Assembly (NCBI GenBank): GCA_039566865.1
Contig: CM076944.1
Location: 8,578,501 to 8,642,500 of the forward strand
Reading direction: 5' to 3'
DNA from: Aurelia coerulea
Taxonomy: Eukaryota; Cnidaria; Scyphozoa; Semaeostomeae; Ulmaridae
DNA length: 64,000 nt
Positions 40,021 through 50,645 of this stretch are shown one piece after another (within the stretch, counting starts at the first letter, position 1; each line of letters starts with the position of its first letter). The notes below the pieces were generated by a model. That model did no database searches. It was not told the DNA's origin and was given only the letters and a program-made list of their open reading frames with translations. Made by a program: the position numbers and the translations under genes.

Positions 40021-41039
40021 AAGTTATTTAGAAGTAGAATCTAGAAATGTAGAAATATAGATACTATACTCATCATCATACAGATTTAAAACGATATATC
40101 TCGTCAACTGTCAAATTCGTTGCAACCGATTCCAGCCTTTAGTAAGCTTAACTTTGCAATGATTCCTCGCTAACGAACGGATTGAGTAATGCAAAAATTC
40201 ATATCACCTTTTATTATATAGTAAGTAAAATTTGGTTTTTACAAGTGACCGCACCCAATTAAGGACTGGCCCTTGCCCTACGGGCCCTTGCTGAGCCATG
40301 ACGCCACCCCAGAAAAAAAGTGCCAGTCCGCCCCTGGTCAGGGTGTGGCCCTATGGAATTAATATTAATATTACCAAGGAAAAAAATAGACTGGCCAAGT
40401 AGCTGGATGATTTTTTGCAAATCAACTGGGGGGGGGGGGTAAAATGAGGGAGTCTGAGGCAACCCCCACGAAAATTTTGAGGACAAGGCCCTCTACTGTG
40501 CTGTAGGAAACGTCTCTTGATCCCGTGTTTGCAGGTGCTACAATATAATTTTTGGATGTCTCATTAATTGAATTAAATGTCTCAAGAGATTTTTGATGAA
40601 TTAGCATGATCACCAGGAGAATTTTAAAATATAATCATTACATCATAGATCTAGCATAAATACGTCGAACAAAATAGGCAGAGCAGTTGTAGGATGTAAG
40701 GTAATATTTTCATGTAAAAAAGGTTGATTATTCATGATTAAATTATTATGAACAAGGGTGTAGGGTCTGCAGGGGTAAAACAATGGATAGGGTGAAAATT
40801 GGTAATAATGTTGATTGCTAAAACATGGCAGATCATTAACTGTTCAGTCAGCATTCAATACTTTGAGGCAGGTGGATCTGACAGATGCGGGAGGTTGAAA
40901 ATAAACAAATGCTGGAAAAGAAAAATGTCAAAAATTGGTCTGAAATTGGCCTAGGGCTTTTCACCAGTTATTGATGCATCAAAACTAGATGCCAAAGAAA
41001 AGTGTTGCATTAAATGGCCGAAATACAGGCCTCTGTTCA

Positions 41040-41215
41040 TGATTTATTGGTTTATTGTCGGTCATTCTGGCTTGGTTTGGGTCATTTTAGCCCATGTTGG
41101 GTTGTTTTGGGTCATTCTAGCTTGTTTTTGGGTCGTTCTGGGTCATTTTAGCTCGATATGGGGTTGTTCTGGGTCATTTTGGCTTATTTTGGGTCATTTT
41201 GGCTGATTCCATAGT
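41040..41215 (+). repeat. TGGGTCATT tandem array
   Basis: Degenerate repeats of about 20 bp built on TTTTGGGTCATTTTAGC and TTGGGTCGTTCTG, about nine units. Confidence 0.7.
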
Positions 41216-42493
41216 TTAGTAAAACCGTTCCGTGATGGGCCTCTGTGGAAAGGAAGGCTTCTGCGCCGGACATGTCCTGCACACAGAACACTCAGTTCCT
41301 ATAGCTTTCATTGTTTTATCGGCGCAATGTCCGGCGCATGAAAAATCAACTTTCCATATAGGGTGATGGGAGTGCATAAATTTGGACCGGTGTTCCCTGA
41401 GTTGGATGTTGGCGGCCATGGTAGGTATAGAACAAGACTTTCCTGTTTGCCCTTTTTGAGGCTCACTTTTTTCCAGACTGCAGAGGATGGCAACTGCCGA
41501 ATGCACAGACAAGATTTTTCAAAAAAATTTGATGTGCACGCCGATTTTGCACAAATCCTTCGCTCTCTAATTTAAAAACAATGGAATCAGTCACAGACTA
41601 TGCACACGCACACACCAGCACACACACGATCTTGTTGAGAACTGCAATACTATACTCTGCACACTGGGATTCTTTATAGCCCCTGTCTGCAAGCTTAAAT
41701 TTCATAAATGTTTCATGAAAATATTATGCTTCTCTTTTGAAAGAAACCTTAGCTTTTACTAGTGAGCAAATAGAGCCGAAATGGCATCGAAAAACGTATT
41801 TACTCCACATAGTTTTTGGTCGTACTTTACAGTCAGTGTTGGTGCACACCCATGACAGTCGCATGTCACCAACAAACACAACAGAAAACACCAGAAAAGA
41901 AACACCTTTAGAATACCCCGCACTGTAAATGATAAATGTTGATACTGCTGGATACAGTGGATAATACTTAATAAGTTCATGAATATTAGGTTTCAGTGGT
42001 TACTGGATACAGTGGATACGATGAATACTGGTAATTAAGAGAAATCTTCCCACACAATTGTCGGAAATTTATCCTTGATTAAATTCATTTTAGATATTAG
42101 AGGGTAAAAAAATATGACCAACCAGTTACCTGTTCTTTTCCTTTAGATTTCGAGTTCAACTCAGCATGGAGAGGTCGCATGGAGAAAAGTCTGTCAGCAC
42201 TCAGCAGAGCAGCTAACCCAGCTTGCTAAACCCAGCTTACGACAGTTCCTTCACTTCAGTCAAGTACTTTACTTTTCGCGAGAACATTATTACTCTGCCT
42301 CTTTCTCAAAATGAGGTAATCAATGCATTTCAATTCCAAACATTTCCGCTTATCTTCCCGCCAAAATAAAAAGATTTCTTGGAAGCGGAACTTGCCACAG
42401 ACAAGATGTGCCTCCCCCCCCCCCCCCCCCCACTCCAGTTTCTGCGTCGATGTCCAGAATCGAACAGCCACGTTAGCATCGTGAACTGTGCAA

Positions 42494-42921
42494 ATGGCAA
42501 GCAAAATATCTGAAGACGAGCGGAAAACGGTGGTGCAGAATGAAGGCAAGACCGAAGAAACCAGCGATGATATCGCAGATGACAAATTCCAAGATGTCGT
42601 TGAAGAACAGATGCAAAAAACATGCAAACAGTTTGAGATGGTGAAATCGAAATCAGATGAGGCCTACAAAATAATGAAGCAGGATTTTCAGTTTGTCGAG
42701 TCTCAGAGAAAGAATTTCACAGAAATGTCAAAAAAGCTCCAAGATGTTCATTTCAATGATATTGTAAAGCTAAATGTTGGAGGAGAAAGATTTGAAACAA
42801 GCCTTGAAACACTCACAAAATTTCCGAACAGCCTGTTTGGGAGGATGTTTTCGGGAAGCGCGAAGTTGAAGCAAGGGAGTGATGGAACTTATTTCATCGA
42901 TCGAGATGGAAGTCAGTTTAG
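42494..42921 (+). CDS. BTB-TLDc copy B, exon 1
   Basis: A 428-nt first coding exon from ATG 42494 (MASKISEDERK). An ATG-less in-frame extension of two codons upstream was not used. It encodes the coiled coil and the first half of BTB1 (IVKLNVGGERFETSLETL, YFIDRDGSQFR) and ends at donor GTAAGA in phase 2. Upstream, 42371-42397 matches the leader of copy A in inverted orientation, followed by a C-run at 42414-42432 that copy A lacks. Confidence 0.8.
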
Positions 42922-43040
42922 GTAAGATCAGGTTTTGGGGTTGATATGAGCGACATCTTTGCATCTTTTTGCAAAGTTCGATAAACTGCCAGCCTGGCCT
43001 GATCCAATGTAGAAAATCCGTTTTGAAGACCATCTATTTA

Positions 43041-44420
43041 TTTTGATAAAGTAAATCCTTCACATATTTTTACTTTACTTTCACTTGTTTCCTGTATCAT
43101 ATTACTCGTGAGGTACTTGAGTAATGTCTAAACTTAAACAACTTAAGGCTTAAACATCCTTGTTTTGAAATATTCACAAGGGCACAGGTAGTGAAAACGA
43201 AGATTGTTACAGAACCTCTAAGACGTTCGTAAGAAACTCTGAGCACTCAAAATATGATAATTTGAAGAAACTTTCAGTTCTGGCCCAACTAAGAATTTGG
43301 GCCAGGCCAGTACTGAAAGTTTCTTAAAATTATTGGATTTTGAGTACTCAAGGTTTCTTATTGGTTTCTTACGAGTTTCTTAGAGGTTCCATAACAATCT
43401 TCATGCTCACTACCTGTGCCCTCATAAATATTTCAAAACAATTTTTAGACATTAGGCCACATAAAATAAATTAATAGATTCTCATCACAAAGTTTTTGAA
43501 ACTCTCGCGAGGCGGGAGGTTTATATTTTATAATTTATATATAAAATTTTTTGGCAAATCTAGCCAAATCAGCGAGGGAAGCACATTATTCCGTTGAATT
43601 CTTTGTTTGCATAGTCCTTGGCACAGATAAACTCTACCCTGTGGGCCGTCCGTAGGAGAACAAGGAGCAGCGACAAACCTTAAGATTATTGATGTTTGTA
43701 GTAGCTGTTTATAAACAACAATGTAAAGGGAATTTCTCACAGTTTCTTCAACGAAATTTCTACTTTTTCAAAATTAAAATGATTTCTTGTCAAGTGATTT
43801 CCTGCAAATTTCCCACAGCCCTCCCACAGGAACCCAATGAAATTGCTGTGAAATTTGGCCCAAACTCAAGCGACTGTCTTGGTTCAGTGCTTGTCCATGT
43901 CATTCTCCTAAATGAATGCATTTTGCGTGGACTCCATTCAAATTGTAGCAGTGCATTTTGGATTTGGATCCGTAGATCAGCCTCCCGTCTGAATGTTCTT
44001 GAACCATAACAACTTTGTAATTGATCAAAACTGTGCCAATTCAGTGAATAAACGCTGTTTCAGATTGACATTTTTTGTAGTTTTATGGTAACTTCTACCT
44101 TTCGTTCGATAAAAGTGTGTATCATAAGGAGCAAAGCATTGCAAATAAATAAAAAACAACAAAACTATTTGTTTTGATGTTATATAAAATATAAAAACAT
44201 CACAAACATTGCAAATAACGAGCGGGCGGGACTTTTATATTTTACAAACAAAATATAAAAAATGTTGACGCAGAATTAATTTTCTACGCGGGCGGTGATG
44301 AGAATCTATTAATTTATTTTATATGGCCTTACTCAAGTACCTTACGAGTAACATGAGACTGGAAACAATTGAAAGTAAAGTAAAAATATGTCAAGGATTT
44401 CCTTTATCAAAGCAAATAGT
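43041..44420. repeat. inverted repeat with a foldback inserted in one arm
   Basis: 43041-43129 plus 43448-43540 are mirrored by 44215-44420 (AAATATGTCAAGGATTTCCT against its inverse; AATAAATTAATAGATTCTCA). The left arm is split by a foldback at about 43130-43447 with ATGTCTAAA / TTTAGACAT ends and AAGTTTCTTA repeats. All of it is in intron 1 of BTB-TLDc copy B. Confidence 0.6.
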
Positions 44421-45000
44421 TTCTTAACTTATATTTTCCCATTACTGGAGTTTCTTGAATTTTTGGCTATCTGAGAGTTGAGTTTCTTATGGGCAGTTTC
44501 TTATAAAGAAATACCTCTACATGTATACAGACAGGGCTGTAGGAAGCAGCTTCTAATTGGGGGCAAGTATTCTTGAAAAGATAGAGGACAATAAATCTAA
44601 TTAATTCTTGCGACGTATCCCCGTTGTTTTCTAAATTATTAAGGGGGCTTAAGCCCCCTGCCCCCGCTTCATGTGAGCCTGCCTCCAGATTTTCTTATTA
44701 TAGGTGTACAGTTACAGCTCTGGTTGTTGCTACGTTAAAACTCACCATTGAAAAGCAACATGCTCAAACCATTTCATTCATAATTTCCCTAAAAGGTGTA
44801 TTGCACCCAACTTCTGCTTCTTTTGCCAAGGCCCCTGACCAGATCAGAAAAGTGAGGGGGGGGGGGCAAACTTGATACAAAAAAATTACCACAGCACAAC
44901 ATGATGAGCTGCCTTTCAAAATGGCATGATTTGCAAAAAAGTGGGCCCCCGGTCGTTGGAGGCCCTGTTTGCAGACCCTGTTCTCCAAGACTCATATCAG

Positions 45001-45257
45001 AGCTTCAAGGACGGGGTGACAGGGGAGTCCTTCAGTACCGGTACAAACTCTTGAGGTACCAGGTTCCACCCAAATTGGAGGCATTGGTACAACCAAAACC
45101 CATTTTTGGGAAAGGAGATGATAACGGACAATGACTATACAGTACAACCTATCATTTAAAAATTCTGAAAAGAGGTCTGCAAGCATCAGTTCCTTGTAAG
45201 ACCAATAAGCAAGATCAAACCACACCTACAGTAAACAACTCGTTATTGCACCTGCTG
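45001..45257 (+). repeat. interspersed repeat, paralogous to 55625-56140
   Basis: Shares AGTACCGGTAC, GGGAAAGGAGAT, AATTCTGAAAAGA and CCTTGTAAGACCAAT-type words in order with 55625-56140, and shows the empty site of the 55721-56012 MITE. Confidence 0.55.
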
Positions 45258-45413
45258 CAGGCCTGTAGGAAGCGGGGGCAGGGGGGCTGAAGCCCCCCCC
45301 CAATAATTTTGAAAACAATGGTGCTATGTCACACGAATTAATTAGATGCATTGTTTTCTATAGTTTTAAGAACTATTGCCCCTCCCAGTCTGAAGCTTCT
45401 TCCTACGGCCCTG
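45258..45413. mobile_element. 156-bp hAT-type MITE
   Basis: Termini CAGGCCTGTAGGAAGC and CTTCTTCCTACGGCCCTG; flanks ACCTGCTG and ACTGCTG (one base lost). The paralogous host repeat at about 56125 has the uninterrupted ACCTGCTGTGTCA. A second copy starts at 44532 (CAGGGCTGTAGGAAGC) with a diverged right end near 44690. Confidence 0.55.
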
Positions 45414-45511
45414 ACTGCTGTGTCACTATCTGTACTGCTAGAAGCTAAAAATTTGTTCCAGGAATTCCAAAAACATAAATTAACGAAATTATCGTTAGTA
45501 CCGACTCATAT

Positions 45512-46700
45512 TCATTTGACATAATAAATAGATTTCTCGTGTGGCGCTAAGTTCTCAAAATTAGGGACCAGTTCCCGAAAAAGTAGCAAGAGTTTATTTC
45601 GAGGTTCATTATATGCATTGCATGTCAATAAAACATGTTCTTCGTTCTCAATACAATCCAGATTGCATCGCCGACAGATCCTGTCCTCTTCTGGCACACC
45701 TTTGTGTCTACCAACTTCTATTTCTCGCTGATGATTACTGCAGCAAAATTTGGCTAATGTGCGGCGAGCATTTCTATCTTGCATTTGCAAGTAGGGTTCT
45801 TCATGGAAACGAGTTTTGTATAAACTGTAAGAACAAAGTTTGTTACCTCCTTTATTGCTACTTCCATCGTGAGACAAAATCGAATGTTTCCAATACTGCT
45901 CAATTTTACTCGAAATGAGTTTGTTAATAAATCTTTTAAAGGCTCCAGATTTTTGTTTTATCGTTTTGAATGCCAAGAGACTTTAGCAAAACTTCGATTG
46001 TGGATAGCCATCCGAAGTTTCCTTTGGATTTGAGATTAGCACTTTCCTTAAAAGAATTTGTTAATAAGTTGTCCTCCTCTCAAATGAGTAAGCGGTGGTA
46101 ATAAACGAGAATGTGTTTGAATATTGATAACTTAATGGGTAACCTTCCCAGTTCGCCACAAGTTGCAAAATTACTACATCTGGCGTTTACTCCAAGGACT
46201 CCAAGTACACTTTGCAAAACCTAGTGTGCACCTTCTCTGTGAAGTCAAGGTGGGAATCAATCAAGGACGAGAATATATCATCCTTCCCATCAAGTAGTCT
46301 TTTTTGACGGCTACTGAGTTGAGCCCAAATTTCACAGATACATAAGGATTGGTTTCAATGCAGTGTCAAATATTTCAAGGCTGAGTGAGGGCTCATAACT
46401 GAACTTTTGTAGCACAGTTCTGAGTGCAAAATATGCCTTGCTGGTTTTTGCGCACAGTGATTTGGCAGCAGGAATTTGAGAATCCAGAACTAAGAGCTCA
46501 GAATGGTACCTAAGCACTTGAAGCGGTTCACCAAGGGTAGTGCAGATTCGCCCATGTTAAACGAAACGTTCTTTGGTATCACACTAGGGGCAGAATTCAA
46601 GTTTTAGATCTTCGATGAATAGATTAAAGAGTGTGGGGGATAAGTTACACCCTTGTTTCGAACCTACATTAGAGAAGATGGAATCTGTGAGGAATTCGTT
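45512..46700 (-). mobile_element. degenerate LINE relic of a second clade
   Basis: Minus-strand coding remnants in order: LSPTLFNLFIEDL near 46.6 kb (reverse transcriptase motif), the RT C-terminal stretch at 46517-46332 (LDSQIPAAKSLCAKTSKAYF), and 45976-45512 with a Cys/His motif (CRRCNLDCIENEEHVLLTC) typical of the zinc-knuckle tail of some animal LINEs. Stops and frameshifts separate them. It lies in intron 1 of BTB-TLDc copy B, opposite to the gene. Confidence 0.7.
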
Positions 46701-46927
46701 CGGAATTCGAGAGCTCTCTTGACGGAATGTTGGAATGGCGCATCCAGGAAATGGCGGATCCAGGAACTACCGTAAAGTGAACGGTAAGACGGACTGAAGA
46801 GATAGACTTGGGGCAAGTCTGATATACAGTGCGAAGAATACAAGTATGAAATTCAACTGTAAAAAGCTTTTAGCCTCAACAGAATGCATTTATGCTATGT
46901 TTATGTTATGTCAATTTCGTATTGTAG

Positions 46928-48125
46928 GTCGATACTTAACTTCCTGCGAAGGGAGATGGTCTCACCCCAAATGAGAGAAAATGCATGGGAGCTAATTGTA
47001 GAGGCAAAGTTCTATGGGCTGGGGAGCCTTTTTACGCTGTTGTCTATGCCAAAAGAAGATGAACATGGCGAAGCTGTCTTAAATGATATCGAAAAGCCCA
47101 TTGAAGATGATGAGGATCATCACATGACTTTAGAGGAGCATGCAAAACAATCAAAAGAAGCACTTGATGAAGCTGAAAGTTGTCTCAAAGATGGTCACGC
47201 TTCACTGAAGGAAGACTTGTCTTTTTTGGAAGAGAAAAGGGAAAACTTCCTGGAAATGGCTAAAAAGCTGAGAAATGTCCACTTTTCTGATATTGTAGAG
47301 CTACGTGTTGGGGACCACAAATTCACAACAAGTATTGCTACTCTGCAGAGTGACCCAGATAGCATGCTGGCAGCAATGTTCTCAAAAAGATTTGAGCTAT
47401 TAAAGCAAAAAGATGGTTCCTATTTTATTGATAGAGATGGGACGCATTTCAGTCATATTTTGAATTATCTGCGAATGGGAGAGATTCCTAGAGAAATAAT
47501 CGAATCTGTTGGAAGTGAGTTGCTAAAGGAAGCTGAGTTCTACAATCTCAAAGGTTTGATCGATCTTATTGCCCAAAAGAAATCTGTAAAGATAAATACT
47601 GGAGGTCAGATTTATGCAGCACGGATTGGAGCATTGAAAAGGGATCCTGCAAGTTTGTTTGCTAAGATGTTGACCGGGAATGGAGTAGAAGTCGCCCAAC
47701 TAGATGGAGCATATTTCTTTATAGACACAATAAAACACATGAAAGAATTTTTATGTTTCTAGAGGAAGGTTCCCTATCAATGAATGTTGTTCGTAGTGAT
47801 ACTGCTGGGCTGCTTTCAGATGCTGAATATTTTAACGTAGAAACTCTGATCAACTTCATCGATGATTTGGTCGGTCTCAAAGTATCTTCAATCATTGGCG
47901 ATGAACCTGATTATCAGCTGCAATTACGTAAATGGTTAAAAGAGAAAGAAATGAAAACAAATCCGTATATATTGTACTCTGCTGAAGTTGATGGATGGAC
48001 AGCAGCAAAGTTTCATGAATTGTGTGATGATAAAGGCCCAACGCTGGTGCTGATTGAGTCTGAGCATGGATGTATTTTTGGTGGATCAACACACCTATCA
48101 TGGGTTGGTAGAGAGCCTGGTTTTC
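46928..48125 (+). pseudogene. BTB-TLDc copy B, exon 2 with 1-nt frameshift
   Basis: It begins after TATTGTAG at 46927 and ends before GTAAGT at 48126. It encodes the end of BTB1, a coiled coil, BTB2 (DIVELRVGDHKFTTS, YFIDRDGTHF), BTB3 and the first half of TLDc (GPTLVLIESEHGCIFGG). The frame breaks after KHMKEFLCF at about 47753-47762 and resumes one base over with FLEEGSLS. Copy A reads straight through this spot. Confidence 0.75.
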
Positions 48126-48481
48126 GTAAGTATCAGCAGGTTATTCTTGTGGGATCTTGATCTATCTGCTACTGAGAAACACCGGATCCCTAGGGGGGGG
48201 GGTCCTTGACGGCCTTTGGAGTCTGTGCTACCACGAAACTGCAAAAAATTTCGTTATGGCTGCAATACCACAGTTTAAAATTGAAACCTACGAAAATCGA
48301 GATCATAAGCAAGGTTTTAAAACGCAACTTAAAACCACAACTATACACCAGTATATTTTTAGGGGTACGTGCTTTCTGTCTCAGAAATGTGCTAAAAAGT
48401 CACTTGAAAATTCATATTTCGGTGAAAGAAAAAGAGTAAGAGTAAGAGTAGAGGTCTTTTGCCCCTCAAATCTTGAGATAA

Positions 48482-48800
48482 AGGTTTGACAAAGCATTTG
48501 AAGAGTGTGGCATGCAGAGCTACTCTATAAACTTGAAAACAATAGTATTTCGGGAAGTCTTCTGAAACTAATTAGAAGCTTTCTCTTTCTCTCACATCGA
48601 CGGCGGCTTGTGACTTTAAATGGGCAATCCTCTGAGTAGCGGGAGGTTTCTGCAGTTGTACCACAGGGCTCAGTATTAGGTCCATTAGTTTGCTTACATG
48701 AATGATTTAACTGATAAATTGCAGTGCGATATCAAATCATTTCTTGATGATACTTCCCCGTTTCCAGTGGTTAAAAAATGATACCTTTTCTGCCCAACAT
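48482..48800 (+). mobile_element. LINE reverse transcriptase relic
   Basis: Plus-strand frames with shifts read SGSLLKLIRSFLFLSHRRRL, VTLNGQSSE, then VPQGSVLGPLVCL and a diverged IKSFLDDTS in place of the YADD box. It is a dead fragment in intron 2 of BTB-TLDc copy B, of a clade different from the 2-kb and 37-kb LINEs. Confidence 0.65.
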
Positions 48801-49146
48801 ATGAATAGCGATAAAGAAAAAATTTGTACATGAGCGTGGCACTGGAAAATGCATTTCAGTGCTGACAAGAGTTAAACTCTGTTCCGTAAAAAGATTGCCA
48901 CTGGTGCTGCCACAGGATTTTGCTCTTGAGTAAAAGATTTCATTTTCACATCACAGAAATGGCATCTATTTAGGATCAAAACTACCGGGTGAGCCAGAAA
49001 AAAGTTCCCACTTTCGAAAATTCGTTGCACCACAAGTACTTCATGGATTTGAATGATTATGATTTATATGATTTAGTTTCCAAAAAGTGTTACAATTGAC
49101 CCTGGTCTCCCCCTACTGCATATTTGTTCGAATGCGAGAGTTCGAT

Positions 49147-49969
49147 CCCGGGGGGGGGGGGGTACTTAGTATATTTTGCTGACGCCATGTGCACTCCTTT
49201 CCGGGTATCGTTTTCGCCTCTTTTTTCTAACGCCGGGTATCAAAAGAAGGCAATTTTTCTAAAGCCGGTTGTTCAAACGTGTTATTTCATTGTTTTTCGA
49301 CGAATTTTTACGTTTATTTTTACGAATTTTTACGTATGCTTTTTGCTGATTTTTACGTTTTGGGATATGCTCAGGGGGAACAAGAGCAGATTTTGTAATA
49401 CAATAGCAACAGTTGTGTTTGATTGACACCTCAACTCAAAGCGATTAGCGGATGCAGACAAAGGAAATTCTCTCAACCAGTAATTCAAAACAAACAAAGC
49501 CGCAAAAATTTCCCCAAAACTGGTAGGGCAAACTCTCGCCTTGTGCAAGCGAAAGATGGTTTTTAAGAGAAGTTATGTGCTTATAGCGAAAGAAGAAGGG
49601 TAAATCTAAAGTTCTGTCGCTTATATTATATTTATTTGATTCAGGAGCGGAGCAGAAGGCATTGTAATTTTCGCGTATTTAGGGCTTTAAATGAAACGAT
49701 TACAAAACAGCTCCTAAATCAAATAAACATAATCTAAGCGACAGAACTTTAGATTTACCCTTCTTCTTTCGCTATAAGCACATAACTTCTCTTAAAAACC
49801 ATCTTTCGCATCTTTTTCTGGGATATGCTTTTCGCCGATTTTTTCTAAAGCCGGCTATCATTTCGAGGGAAAATTTCTAAAGCCGGTTGAAAATTTCTTT
49901 CTTGGAGTGCAACCCCCCCCCCCCCCCCGTACAATTGAAAGTCAAGTACCCCCCCCCCCCCCCCCCGGG
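49147..49969. mobile_element. G-run MITE with 8-bp TSD AGTTCGAT
   Basis: An 823-bp element, CCC(G)nTACTTAG to CAAGTAC(C)nGGG, flanked by perfect AGTTCGAT (49139-49146, 49970-49977), in intron 2 of BTB-TLDc copy B. The interior holds repeats around TTCTAAAGCCGG and a long hairpin (49549-49809). A second C-run near 49915-49929 suggests a further nested event. Confidence 0.75.
49549..49809. repeat. inverted repeat, about 100-bp arms, 61-bp loop
   Basis: GCGAAAGATGGTTTTTAAGA at 49549 is mirrored at the right end (49790-49809), and the similarity continues inward to AGGAGC / GCTCCT. It lies inside the 49147-49969 MITE. Confidence 0.8.
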
Positions 49970-50070
49970 AGTTCGATGTGGAGTAACTAATGTAACTACA
50001 TCTAACTGAAGAATATGTCCAGGTTCTTCGTAGTGTGAGGATTTCTATTTGTAGCATTTTTGATCTTCAG

Positions 50071-50366
50071 GTCGGGATGCAAAGAGTTTCCTGTTCAGTT
50101 TAAAAAGCAACGAATGGGATGTTCCTGCCATTATGCCATCAAATGGTAATGGAGGTATCAATCCATATTTCTCATATGGCCCTTCGTTCTATGATTCCAG
50201 TGGTGGGGGCAGCTCACTGTATGTTGCTGATAATCCAAATACGAATCAATGCACCTCTACAAATCGCGGTATTTTTACCTACCCACCATTGTTGCCAACG
50301 ACGAATACATTTCTGGCTGGAGCACAGAATTTCCTGGTCAAAAAACTGGAGGTTTATGGATTTTAG
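50071..50366 (+). CDS. BTB-TLDc copy B, exon 3 (end of TLDc)
   Basis: A 296-nt terminal exon after acceptor TGATCTTCAG, stop TAG at 50364-50366. It encodes RDAKSFLFSLKSNEWDVPAI and ends FLAGAQNFLVKKLEVYGF. It starts only 94 bp after the target-site duplication of a G-run MITE in intron 2. Confidence 0.8.
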
Positions 50367-50579
50367 AATATCCGCTATCTCATGACTCCAAAGTATCAAA
50401 CTTTTTATAATGTTAGGGTATGTTTGTGTTACTTGTCTACTGCATCAAATCCGTGCTATTGTAGTACACGGGGGAGGGCAAGTGCTGTGAAATGTGCAAT
50501 GCAAGTTGGTCTACATAATTGAAAAACAAGAGTGGTTATTTACGATAAAAGGCTTTACTTTGTGGCCTGCGTGTACATA

Positions 50580-50645
50580 CAGTAGGGCCCCGCATAGATA
50601 CCAATTTTTCACATCTGAGCCAAATATTTTTCTCATATCTATGCA
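50580..50645 (+). repeat. pogo-like terminus
   Basis: CAGTAGGGCCCCGCATAGAT preceded by TA resembles the CAGTAG...CCCGCATA termini at 52805 and 53279. The following CATCTGAGCCAAATATTTTT words recur at 52998-53025. No matching right end was found. Confidence 0.4.

Larger units (their letters stand above)
36744..40336. mobile_element. 3.6-kb hAT-type element with nested LINE and minisatellite element
   Basis: Perfect 15-bp terminal inverted repeats CAGGGGCGGACTGGC at 36744-36758 and 40322-40336, flanked by identical GTCAGGGT (36736-36743, 40337-40344). No transposase frame is visible. It contains the LINE at 36886-38280 and the minisatellite-bearing element at 38731-39752, so the original element was about 1 kb. 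A lone end of the same family lies at 18.74 kb. Confidence 0.75.
42494..50366 (+). pseudogene. triple BTB/T1 plus TLDc protein, copy B, frameshifted (gene span)
   Basis: A paralogue of the minus-strand gene at 14.47-20.87 kb with identical exon structure: 42494-42921, 46928-48125 and 50071-50366. All splice sites are intact (GTAAGA, GTAAGT; acceptors TTGTAG, CTTCAG) and phases match copy A. Exon 2 is 1198 nt instead of a multiple compatible with its phases: one base is missing near 47753, inside BTB3, giving an immediate stop at 47760-47762, while the next frame continues cleanly to the TLDc domain. Without the shift the product would be about 640 residues. It is either a very young pseudogene or an assembly error, since all other codons look maintained. 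Intron 1 holds a minus-strand LINE relic; intron 2 holds another LINE relic and a G-run MITE. Confidence 0.75.

Noticed and set aside
41216..41424. 68-codon minus frame starting with a good Kozak context (ACCATGGCC)
   Set aside because: No recognised domain, and an inverted pair TGCGCCGGACAT/ATGTCCGGCGCA inside it suggests repeat sequence.
43689..44009. 106-codon plus frame in intron 1 of BTB-TLDc copy B
   Set aside because: No domain or splice context, and it overlaps dispersed repeat sequence.
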